33,169 nt of DNA from Chara braunii (Eukaryota; Streptophyta; Charophyceae; Charales; Characeae), in assembly GCA_003427395.1 (NCBI GenBank), contig BFEA01000039.1:4206357-4239525 (forward strand), given 5' to 3'. The stretch's first letter is position 1, and every line of letters begins with the position of its first letter. A model generated the notes under the pieces. It searched no databases and was not told where the DNA came from. It saw only the letters and a list, made by a program, of their open reading frames with translations. The position numbers and the translations under genes were made by a program. Below, piece by piece: positions 1 to 8,365 of this stretch.

Positions 1-43
<43 letters not shown>
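1..43. repeat. Homopolymeric G run
   Basis: The window opens with 43 consecutive G residues, then GA-rich purine sequence up to about 170. A run this long is either a real G tract with quadruplex potential or a sequencing or assembly artefact. I see no gene in 44-315; a short ORF at 178-408 is mostly translated GA repeat. Confidence 0.9.
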
Positions 44-46
<3 letters not shown>

Positions 47-312
47 GAGGGGAAAGGGAGAGGCGGGGACAAAGGAAAAGGACTTCAGGTACCGAGGGGG
101 AAAAGGATGCACACGGCAGGGGAACAAAAGGAGAAAAGGCATTGAAACTGGAGAGAGGGGGTGGAAGAGTCTGAATAATGAGTAGAGAGCTTCCCATTCA
201 AACGACATGCATTAGAAAGCCGGTGGGGGTGAAATTAACCTCGAGTACGAAGCAAGGGCAAGGGCGCAAGCTCGGACAAAACAGACACAGAGGGACACAC
301 ACAACGACACAG

Positions 313-315
<3 letters not shown>

Positions 316-387
<72 letters not shown>
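316..387. repeat. (GA)n microsatellite
   Basis: About 36 uninterrupted GA units. A short imperfect GA stretch continues at 409-430. It is the first of five long GA/CT tracts within the first 3 kb. No gene is supported in the following 430-757. Confidence 0.95.
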
Positions 388-389
<2 letters not shown>

Positions 390-757
390 TGGATGCGAAT
401 ATATCTGAGAGAGAGAGAAAGAGAGAAAGCGAGGCAGAAAGAACCGCAGAAACAGCGGGAGAAGGGTGAATGACAGAGCAGGCAGCTGTGATTACCTACC
501 GTGGCAAGTCTGGCGCTGGCCTTGTTGAGAGGCTGATGACGTCAACCGTCTCCAGTTCAGCCCGTACTCGTAAAGGCTGGCTGTCACCGCGCGGCAGGCT
601 GTGCTCATTCCGCTTCCCGCCTTTTTGTCGAGTTGCCATCTCGCTGGCCGTCGATCTATCTTCGCTAATTAGATCCCCATCGCATTTGCCCCCCATCGAG
701 CACGCTCCGTTCTCATGCACGCCCTTACCCTCCGCCTTTGATTGGCCAGAAGGAGTG

Positions 758-939
758 CTGATGTGGACCCCCCCATTACCGCGGTCGCGCACAGACATCC
801 ACAGAATACTTAGACACAGACAGAGGCTCGCCCAAATACACAGGCAAACTGATGTGGACCCCCCCATTACCGCGGTCGCGCACAGACATCCACAGAATAC
901 TTAGACACAGACAGAGGCTCGCCCAAATACACAGGCAAA
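758..939. repeat. Perfect 91-bp tandem duplication
   Basis: Two adjacent copies, 758-848 and 849-939, each begin CTGATGTGGACC and end CACAGGCAAA. I find no difference between them by eye, including the run of seven C. The lack of divergence suggests a recent duplication or an assembly duplication. ORFs crossing it on either strand only inherit the repeat. Confidence 0.92.
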
Positions 940-1076
940 CCCCCGCACGACACCTCATGATCATCAACCCCTGCTGCAATGCACCAACGTGCTGCCCGTC
1001 GTAATCGTAAAATTAAAATTAGGGTTTGTACACTCGTGAGCAAGGATTTCATTCGGAAACATGAGCCTTGTTGCAA

Positions 1077-1220
1077 TGACACGTGCTTCTCACAGTAGCG
1101 CCACGTATCATAATCGAAGCGCAAAGCTGAATGATCGGCTTGCAGAAACTCTGCGGTCACACTCGAGCATCCACGTGTCATGATCGAGCTCTTCCGTGAC
1201 AGATGGTTGTCCACGTGTCA
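1077..1220. promoter_or_regulatory. Cluster of G-box/ABRE-like motifs (CACGTGTCA)
   Basis: TGACACGTG lies at 1077-1085 and its reverse complement CACGTGTCA at 1172-1180 and 1212-1220. A degenerate copy, CACGTATCA, is at 1102-1110. Three of the four are embedded in a longer direct repeat resembling CCACGTGTCATGATC (starts 1101, 1171, 1211). In plants CACGTG(T/G) is the core bound by bZIP and bHLH factors (G-box, ABA-response element). The cluster is visible; promoter function is inference, and no downstream gene is recognised because a long CT tract follows. Confidence 0.4.
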
Positions 1221-1263
1221 TGATTCACGTTTGCAGTAAACTTGCATACTCCTTTTCCTTCTC

Positions 1264-1266
<3 letters not shown>

Positions 1267-1340
<74 letters not shown>

Positions 1341-1341
1341 N

Positions 1342-1420
<79 letters not shown>

Positions 1421-1429
1421 TGTGTGTGT
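1267..1429. repeat. (CT)n-(GT)n compound microsatellite
   Basis: A CT tract runs to about 1402 with one N at 1341, then GT to 1429. The single N suggests the repeat length is not resolved. The translated Ser-Leu ORFs here are artefacts of the repeat. Confidence 0.95.
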
Positions 1430-1618
1430 CTCTGTGCAGGCTTCACAATCAGCATAGTCTGGAAGGCCTTTCCTTTGGAACTTCATTCATTCACACGAAT
1501 TGTTTTGCCCCGTCGACATGACATGAGGTCGTTTGTCGTAGCCCGCCCAAGCAGTAAAATAGCCTTTTAGCTGCATACAAACAAGCAAAGCGCACACATC
1601 AAGGAGGAGAAACGAGAC

Positions 1619-1624
1619 ACAGAG

Positions 1625-1674
<50 letters not shown>

Positions 1675-1712
1675 AGAGAGAGAGAGAGAGAGAGAGAGAA
1701 GGAGAGCGACGA
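1619..1712. repeat. (GA)n microsatellite, imperfect
   Basis: GA units with interruptions by AAGG and GCG. The following 1713-2177 is A/T-rich, and I see no gene or recognisable element in it. Confidence 0.92.
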
Positions 1713-2179
1713 AGGGAGAGGGGAGAGTGGCACGCGATTGCGGCGTAAGAGGGAGCCAATACAAACTTGCTTCGCATTCTAAATCGCATAATTATAAATA
1801 CATAAAATATACTAAGTGTAAAAGAATATAGTAAATGAAGTAATGGCAAGTCAGGGAATAATTTATTAATAAGAAAAATGTATAAATAAGATAATAGTAA
1901 CGAATAACACACTACTCTTTGCCGATCACGGAATAAAACAAACATTATAACATATTCATTTTTCATATATAAATACATTTACATACAGTATATATATGTT
2001 CCTGCGCGCGTGCAAGAGTGCCAACCTTTGCTATCTTTCGGTCTCTCTGTTCCAGATTCGATTCTTTTTCTGTCCCTTTTTTCTATCCTTGCGTCTGTTC
2101 GGGTTCGCCTATTCCTATCTTATTATCAAGTATAAAACGTTTTTTGAAGAAGGTTGGCCCCTAGAGGGTGACGGCATGC

Positions 2180-2291
2180 CTAAACCCTAAAACCCAACAC
2201 CAGAGGGCCCATCTACCTTAAAACCCTAAACCCTGAACCAAGACCTTGAATAATTCTTCTTTTTTAACCCTTAAACCCTAAAGCCTAACCC
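2180..2291 (+). repeat. Degenerate plant telomere-like repeats (CCCTAAA)
   Basis: AAACCCTAAA-type units recur at 2181-2195, 2221-2235 and 2265-2291, separated by short unrelated stretches. CCCTAAA is the plant-type telomere unit; isolated AAACCCTAA also acts as the telo-box of plant promoters. The scattered degenerate form fits an old interstitial telomere-like patch rather than a chromosome end. Confidence 0.6.
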
Positions 2292-2295
2292 ATTG

Positions 2296-2296
<1 letters not shown>

Positions 2297-2377
<81 letters not shown>
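2297..2377. repeat. (CT)n microsatellite
   Basis: An almost pure CT tract directly after the telomere-like motifs, followed by a short GCGAGCGCGCGCGC stretch. The next 2400-2900 shows no recognisable gene. Confidence 0.95.
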
Positions 2378-2378
<1 letters not shown>

Positions 2379-2899
2379 GCGAGCGCGCGCGCCTGCATGC
2401 TCTGCGCCTATGCAGGGCTAGTAGAAGCATTTTGAGATTTCATCTCCACATATTTTACCATCTCACGCAGTGCGCATCACCTACAGTAAGTAGGATCGTG
2501 ATACATAGTACATTGACTCCGCATGGTATCTAGACTGAGAGTTGGCCCAAATACATACAGCTGTAATGACAGTACGTTCTATCCGGGGAAGACGGTAAAC
2601 CAAGCACCTGTTATGCATCTGACTTTAACAAGCTAGTAATGATGAAAAAAAGGATGAAATGCGTACATCAGAGAGAGCGTGCGTACATGTGAGGGAGAGA
2701 CAACGAGAGCGAAAGAGACAGAGATGGCTCGGACCGTAAAGAGATCATTAACCTTTGCCGACATTGCAAATGTACATTCTACTGGAACAGCAAGAGAGAC
2801 ATCAAAAGGCAGAGTCAAGATAGAAAGGGGGATGGCAGAGAGGGTGCGGGGGAAGGAGGGGACTAAAGAGAGAGCGCAACATGGGGGGCGCGCGAGAGA

Positions 2900-2914
2900 G
2901 AAAGACAGAGAGAG

Positions 2915-2964
<50 letters not shown>
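2900..2964. repeat. (GA)n microsatellite
   Basis: Pure GA from about 2919 to 2964, preceded by purine-rich imperfect repeats. An ORF at 2679-3023 overlaps it, but its composition (Arg/Glu-rich) follows the repeat and I do not accept it as a gene. Confidence 0.95.
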
Positions 2965-2966
<2 letters not shown>

Positions 2967-3238
2967 GGAGTAAAGGGGGAAGAGAATGCTTGTCAGCTCA
3001 CGAGAAATTCAATGTACGGATAGACTTTGCTACTTGCATGGATTTGCATGACGTGGCAAGGCGTCTGTCTCACCTGAAGGCTCGAGAGAAAGTTTCCACG
3101 ACAGTGAAAAGACGCGATTGGCCCGTTGTGGGGTCACGTGGTTCCAGGATCGCCCCTATCAGAACGGGGAAACGGATGTCTGCGCGTCCCGGCAAATTCG
3201 GAAATGGACAATTGTGGTACTAATGCTTGGACTGAACA

Positions 3239-3329
3239 CCCGAATCTGGACGTCTTTGTGGCGCGGTGCAGAAAAATGGGATTGAATTGGTTTCCTGCAT
3301 CTCTGCGTAAAAGACGTCCAGATTCAGGG
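3239..3329. other. Imperfect foldback (miRNA-precursor-like hairpin or small MITE end)
   Basis: The arm at 3239-3257 (GAATCTGGACGTCTTT core) is matched in reverse complement at 3310-3329 with one bulge. Pairing continues inward with mismatches, through GTGCAG against CTGCAT, leaving a loop of about 15 bases near 3277-3291. The span of about 90 bases and arm length of about 37 resemble a plant miRNA precursor, but a decayed inverted-repeat element would look the same. Confidence 0.45.
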
Positions 3330-3466
3330 TCTCAATCCAATCCTCCTTGCTAGTGGGATATCGCCCTACGTGTCGTATAGGGATTGCCACGAATTATTGT
3401 ATCCATTTGATTTCACGGCGAGGATTCTGACTCGTGGCCTGTTTATAAACAGATGTATGCGTGCAC

Positions 3467-3568
3467 CATTCTTTCAGTAACGTGGGTTGGGTATTCCCGC
3501 CATTCATTCAGCAACGTGGGTTGGGTATTCCCGCCATTCATTCAGCAACGTGGATTGGGTATTCCCGC
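3467..3568 (+). repeat. 34-bp tandem repeat, three copies
   Basis: Units at 3467-3500, 3501-3534 and 3535-3568 share CATTCATTCAGCAACGTGGG followed by TTGGGTATTCCCGC, with two changes in the first and one in the third. No gene is recognised in 3569-3786. Confidence 0.9.
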
Positions 3569-3786
3569 CCTTTCCCTTGTGCGGCAGGTCATCAGATTCC
3601 CCGATCATCAGAACTCAAACAAGATAGTCCCTGAGTGAGAATGAACGTTACCGTACGAATGAAGAAATAAAGTTTAGGTTTGTGTGGCTTTTCGGGCTGG
3701 GTAGATACGTTTGGTTAATTTTGGCTCAGAGAGGGGACTGCAGGGCAAGGTCCGCAGGGACCGTCTTGCCCTAGTTAAGGACTCCC

Positions 3787-3926
3787 CATCTGAAGCATAA
3801 GCTAAGCTGACTGATGCTGTCAGACCACTTTCTTTCCGGGTCGAATTGTGGGGTCCCCGGCCCCGAATTGAGTTTCATGAAATAAAGGGATACGGTTGTT
3901 ATAAAAAAAAAAAAAAAAAAAAAAAA
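3787..3926 (+). mobile_element. 5'-truncated LINE copy: 3' tail with poly(A)
   Basis: This stretch ends in about 24 A residues (3903-3926). It contains CTGATGCTG, then GAATTGTG and GGTCCCCGGCC in the same order and spacing as the 3' end of the LINE at 28350-33024 (around 32901-32964). It is therefore a severely 5'-truncated insertion of the same or a sister family, as expected when target-primed reverse transcription aborts early. The 5' truncation point is not clear. The following A-rich segment (4028-4048, CAAAAAA units) may be unrelated. Confidence 0.7.
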
Positions 3927-4260
3927 GTTCTGGTTATAAGGGTCTCCGCGGCCAGATTTATATGTATATATGGAGTGGCGCCGTCCGTGGTACATAGGAG
4001 TGCGGACCCGGCCGCGTTCAAGGGTGCAAAAAACAAAAAACAAAAAACAGAAAAGAGGGCGTGGAAAAGTTTTCAAAAATTCGAATTAACGGGAGGACTC
4101 CCGGGACCACCATGGATGACATAAAAAGGTTGGGCCGTTGTCGCCGCGTTTTGCCTTCCTATCTCGCAAATTCCGAATTGCGAGAGTGGCATGTGAAGTA
4201 TTCCAAAGAGACGAAGACAGGCGCGCGAAGTGAAAGTGGTGCACGGGTGCAAGGTTGCCG

Positions 4261-4750
4261 ATGGAGGTGGAGGTTGGTGGCAGCCACCATGTCTTGTCTC
4301 CTGAAGAGTATGTCGCGGTGGCACTGGCGTTGACGGCCATCATTCACAACTCTGAAAGGGAGAGGCCGCGTCCACACAGTATGGAATGCGTCTGCAGCTG
4401 CGCGAACACAGGGCATTGTTGCAGCGTGTGGTTGCCGCACCTGATTGCGCGGAGACATCCGAAGCCCTCGTGCACCTGTGTGCGGTGCTATCCTCCCACA
4501 TTGTCCTGTGTCAGACGCCACGATGGTGGATCAAGCGAAGGACCAGTGGAACATGGGCGGATCTTCTTGTATGTGACGACGCAATAGACGGGGACTTCGC
4601 ATGTCCTGGGTAGTGTTCATGCAGATCGTCACCGCACGCTCCCCTATCTGGAGAAGAAGGACGCATTAGAGGCTGCCCTTGCCTGTAGAGCAGGTGGTGG
4701 TGTTTGTGTTTTATAGGCGGGCATCGGGGAGACATACATGTGACGAACCA
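4261..4750 (+). pseudogene. PIF/Harbinger transposase, N-terminal part (broken)
   Basis: The reading frame starts at the ATG at 4261 (MEVEVGG) and includes PEEYVAVALALTAIIHN. It then needs a frameshift near 4385 to enter RLQLREHRALLQ and the conserved block RWWIKRRTSGTWADL followed by CDDA (4515-4590). After a stop at 4611-4613, further frameshifts give VFMQIVTA and LPLPVEQVVVFVFYRRASG (about 4613-4735). These blocks match, in order, the N-terminal region of plant ALP1/PIF-type transposases, where WW-x-RR-x-GTW and a Y-R-x-ASG-x-T motif precede the DDE nuclease. The match is from memory of the family, not a search. Homology stops at about 4745, just where the C-terminal part at 7455 takes up. 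The gene is non-functional as assembled. Confidence 0.65.
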
Positions 4751-5464
4751 CTTCCTGAACCCGTGCTATCTTTCGTACCATTTTTTTGCTTGTATCATAC
4801 CAACCCCATAAAAACCCCGTTTCGTTTTCTTGATTTTGGGTACCGTGTTCTTGGCTCCCATCTTTCGGAAGCTTTTTCGACTCCCGGGTTCTGCTTTTCC
4901 TTTCTGCAATTCGGGAAATACATAGGAAATTACGTGCGCCTTAGCGAGCGCACTGGGAATTGGGCTCGGCAGTTGGGAATTCCGGGATAAGCGGAACTTC
5001 GACGTGTCCTTTTCGTGTGTGTGAATGATCTTGGTCGCGTCGGGGAAAACTCTCGGAATTTTGTACGAATACGAACAGGCGTAGGATTTTTCTTTTCCCG
5101 CGTCGCTCTTTCGCGCGCGGATATGGTGATTTCAATTTTGAATTAGGATAGAAGTAAGCTGTAACTGTTTCGGTGCCTTTTTCTCTCTTTTTGTTGACGG
5201 CGCCGCGCACGCAAAAGCTCTTTCCTCTCTGCCTCCCCCCCGCATCGCTCCTTCCCGCGCTCCCTTCCCCTTCTCCCTCCTCTTTCTCTCTCCCCGTAAC
5301 TGTTTTCTTCCTCTCTCTCTTTCTCCCGCTCCGCTCTTTGCGCGCCCATTTCCCTTTTTTGATCATCTGAATCTTGGACCCGTCTTGCGCTACTTCTCAC
5401 GCCTTTTCTCTTCTCACCCTCTGAGTCCAACGCACGACGCCCGGTCGATCCGTCGATAACTCCC
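4751..5464. other. No recognised gene; CT-rich lead-in to promoter-like DNA
   Basis: I see no coding similarity on either strand. From about 5200 to 5420 the plus strand becomes strongly C/T-rich. ORFs on the minus strand here (Arg/Glu/Lys-rich) reflect this composition. Confidence 0.6.
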
Positions 5465-5664
5465 GTTCGCCAATCAGGTGCGTGGATCAATAGGATCTTC
5501 CTATTGCGCAACGAATCTGATTGGTTGAACCTTGAGTTCCGAGGGATCAACATGGCGTTCACAGAGCACTCTTCTCAAAGTCTTCTTCTCCTACTTCTCC
5601 TCTTACACCTCAGCTTTCCCGTCGCTTTCTCCCCCTTCTGTCTCCCTTGTCGCAACTATAAAAC
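5465..5664 (+). promoter_or_regulatory. Candidate Pol II core promoter
   Basis: A CCAAT motif (GCCAATCAGG) lies at about 5469-5478, an inverted CCAAT (GATTGGTTG) at about 5518-5527, a CT-rich stretch at 5570-5640 and a TATA box, CTATAAAA, at 5656-5663. The order and spacing (CCAAT boxes 130-190 bases upstream of TATA, Y patch between) are those of a plant core promoter. The first ATG after the TATA box is at 5743, about 80 bases downstream. Function is inferred from motifs only. Confidence 0.4.
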
Positions 5665-5742
5665 CCGCAAGCGCGCCCGCAAATCTCTCTTACGTTCTCG
5701 ACTCGTAAGCCAGCTTCCAGGAAGCATAGGCAGAGTGTTTTG

Positions 5743-5913
5743 ATGCGAGTCGGAAAGTCCTGTCGGGTTGACGATAGGCTGGCCGGTTGCGCGCTGGATC
5801 GCCACGACGGACTGTGGGATCTGGGCGAACCGTGTCGAGTTTACGACAGCGGGGTGACGATCGCAGTGGTGGGAATTAGCACGCGGCGGCCGGGACCGTC
5901 GGTGCGGGTATGA
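5743..5913 (+). CDS. Small ORF of 56 codons downstream of a TATA box; possible first exon
   Basis: This is the first ATG after the TATA box at 5656. It opens a GC-rich frame starting MRVGKSCRVDDRLAGC and ending at TGA 5911-5913. The stop overlaps a good splice-donor context, GGGTATGAG, with GT at 5908-5909; splicing there would leave 55 codons in phase 0 and remove the stop. I recognise no domain. It could be a micropeptide, a first coding exon, or chance. It lies inside the interval that splits the PIF/Harbinger transposase, so it may belong to an inserted element. Confidence 0.25.
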   Translation: MRVGKSCRVDDRLAGCALDRHDGLWDLGEPCRVYDSGVTIAVVGISTRRPGPSVRV

Positions 5914-6656
5914 GGATCGATGATTGGAGTTGAGTGAGTGATTGGCNCAGGGCCATATNGGAATTAACGGCGAATGTGCCCTTGTTGTTGCGGATTTTTA
6001 TCTCTGGCGTGAGTGTACGGCGGCTACGCCGATCGCCCCTCTTTCAGATCNNNCCNCCCCCCCCCCNNNCNCAACTCTCCTTCCTCACCTCCCCCTCTCC
6101 TCTCTGTCTTTGAATAATGATGTGTCTCGATGCTTCTCTCTTTCTCTCTTTTGGATGAGCATGAATCTGTGTGCTTTCTTTGCGTAAAAGAACTTCTTCT
6201 GGAACTCTTCCATTAGTTTCCTGGGTAATCCTCCTACCCAAGGACCCCGTCTTCTTGTCTTGTGAACGGTGGATGCGTGTGTATTGTGCAAGTAATCCAT
6301 CTTTTCTTGTGCATGGCTCATTTTTCGCACCTTCCACAGTGGATGCATGTATGGAGATGTGTGACCCCCTTTTTTTGCGTTGATTAGACGATTATCGTCG
6401 GGATTTTGTTCGAGAATGCAAGAGTGTTTAGATCTGTAGCTCCGAATGTACTGCGCATGCCATCTGCCTTATGCTGCACGACATCAGCAGCCGAGCCGCG
6501 GGGCGACACTCGAGAAACAAGGCGCCTGGGATCAACGTCGCGTTGGCTCACTAAACCTGAGCCGCGGATCGACCCTTTAGTTACCTACATGATCAGGCTG
6601 ATGAGTGCTTTCTCTCTCTCTCTTGTGAAGAAAAGGATTGATTGGAGGTTGCGTGA
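5914..6656. other. No recognised gene; low-quality patch
   Basis: N bases at 5947, 5959 and 6051-6071 within a C run mark unresolved sequence. No ORF here has recognisable content. Confidence 0.6.
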
Positions 6657-7133
6657 GTGTTTTCTGTTCTTGATGACGTCGTAAGGACTTTGCAATTGAT
6701 CGATATGTGGACTGACAAGTACCCTCCGATCGGGCACCAGCCTCCCATATCTCCCGTTCCAACACGACCTTTTCCTTACAACGAGGGAAGGACACGTGTA
6801 TGCGAGTGGGACATACGAGAAGCCGTTGCACAAATCGGCGGGCGATAGTACTTCCCTCCGGCAAATCGTTGTTCAGGGTTCGTGGAGGCTGGGTTTGTCA
6901 TTATCGATACGCACTTCCCACCTTACTCGATATTGTTGCCATTCAACGAGTTGATCGTCATCCCGTGGACGGCAGTAGAACCCCACTGGCCGCTCATTCT
7001 ATGCACCGAATGTCAGCGTTTTGAGCGCTACGAATCCAGGGGTTTCCACTACCATGTGCGGAGTGAAGACGAGCATAAAGATAGAGCCACACGGCTGAGA
7101 CCATCCACGTCAGACTCGGAAGTGCCCAGCTAG
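6657..7133 (+). pseudogene. Unrecognised reading frame with one internal stop and a Cys/His motif
   Basis: One frame runs about 158 codons with a single TAG at 6846-6848. The first part has a Pro-rich segment (PPIGHQPPISPVPTRPFPYN). The second part reads FVIIDTHFPPYSILLPFNE, then LCTECQRF and GFHYHVRSEDEHKD, so Cys-x2-Cys is followed 11 residues later by His-x-His, a possible zinc site. It ends at TAG 7131-7133. The amino-acid composition looks protein-like rather than random, but I recognise no family. It may be a broken gene carried in the DNA separating the transposase halves, exons of a host gene, or chance. Confidence 0.3.
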
Positions 7134-7454
7134 CGACGACGAGATTTGATACGTAAACGAGACACGCGAAGCGTGCCGAAGCCTTTCCGTTTTAAACGAC
7201 GGGCTGTAGCCCGGTGGGAAGCCCGACAATACTTTTTGGATTGAATTTGGATTTTTCTCTTTTCGCGCCGTACCCTCGCGCGCATTCCACGACGCGCGAA
7301 AACAATCGACTTGCTTCATCGGACCAACACGGGGGATTTCAGTTCCATCTGTGTCCCCACACTCAATTTTCAAAAATCCTTGGCACACCCCATCTTGTTG
7401 TTTTTCTGGGCCTCTTTTCGCACGCCTAACACTCCGAACGAAAGACAGCATAGG
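7134..7454. other. No recognised gene; short hairpins
   Basis: Short perfect inverted repeats occur, for example ACGC-GAA-GCGT near 7163-7175 and CGGGCT-GT-AGCCCG near 7199-7212. No coding similarity is seen. Confidence 0.5.
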
Positions 7455-8099
7455 GCGTGAGGTTGCGCGTCATATACAGGAGTGGGACATCATCTTCGGC
7501 ATCGACAAGGCTTCTGGTTTGATCACCGTCCGTGACATGACATCTGCATTGCTGAAGGCGTACCCTGATACAATTGTGTGGCCGACTAGATGGGGACGTG
7601 CGCAAGTGTTGCACGCCTTCCGGGAGAAGGGCTTTCCAAACTGCTATGGTGCAAGCGACTGCACGCATATTTACATCGACAAGCTTGCAAACACGCCATC
7701 AGAGAACTGTTATCACTGCAAACAGAAGTTTTCAGTTCAAGCTCTTGTGGTCGTGGTTTGGACTTGCATATCCTAGGTATTCAAGTCGAATATCCGGGCA
7801 GTGTGCACGACATCCGTATCTTGCATAACTCACATTTGTGGAGGCGTGCAGAAAGCGGGAAGTCATTCGACGGACCACCGGAGAATCTTCCACATGATGG
7901 CATTGTGATAAGAGGGTACCTTCTCGGCGACAACGACTACCACATCGCATGTTTGTGGATCGTCCAGCCGTACGGAGGAATAGACCAGCCTCTTCATGAC
8001 GAGCGTTTCGACACGAAGCGGAAGGTGACGTGTGATTGTGTGGAGAGAGCATTTGGGCATTTGGCTTACGTTTTTACACACCCACAAGATAAGCCTTGA
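7455..8099 (+). pseudogene. PIF/Harbinger transposase, C-terminal DDE domain (broken)
   Basis: Homology starts at about 7455 with EWDIIFGIDKASGL and continues through VRDMTSALLKAYPD, FPNCYGASDCTHIYID, SENCYHCKQKFSVQA, YPGSVHDIRIL, GYLLGDNDYHI and CVERAFG. These are the ordered landmarks of plant ALP1/PIF-type DDE nucleases. The likely catalytic residues are Asp at 7657-7659 (DCTH), Asp at 7929-7931 (GDNDY) and Glu at 8043-8045 (VERAFG). A frameshift near 7755-7765 moves from frame 1 to frame 3 and removes the Asp normally found after VV in this block. After the Glu the protein ends early at 8097-8099, so the C-terminus is truncated. The enzyme would cut and paste DNA carrying its inverted repeats with a 3-bp TWA target; this copy looks dead. 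Confidence 0.82.
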
Positions 8100-8365
8100 G
8101 ATGCAGTGAGGGGGGACTGCAAAAGTAGTTTGAATTTCGACCGTTGACCGTCCTCCATTGCCCACAGATCATCAATGTATCGCCGCACTGCCCCTTCTCC
8201 CCCCGCTTGTGCTTCACACTCAACGGTCGACTACAGGGGACAGGGCACCGCATTACGTCCCCGCTCCAATTCGCCCCCCACATTAAACAAGTATTGTATA
8301 TTGTTTGAGGCATCAATTAATTGGCACACATCTGTGTTTTTCTTGCCTTAAAGTTCATGTTTTAC
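8100..8365. other. No recognised gene
   Basis: Spacer between the transposase remains and a LINE fragment. I did not find terminal inverted repeats of the Harbinger element here. Confidence 0.5.

Noticed and set aside
178-408. ORF rich in Arg-Glu over the GA tract
   Set aside because: It is the translation of a dinucleotide repeat; the same holds for the Ser-Leu, Arg-Glu and His-Thr ORFs around 1196-1764, 2679-3023 and 20833-20920.
470-904. 144-codon ORF (and overlapping minus-strand ORFs)
   Set aside because: It runs through the 91-bp duplication, overlaps antisense ORFs of similar length and has no recognisable domain.
4941-5562. Minus-strand ORFs rich in Arg, Glu and Lys
   Set aside because: Composition follows the CT-rich plus strand near the promoter-like region; no domain is seen.
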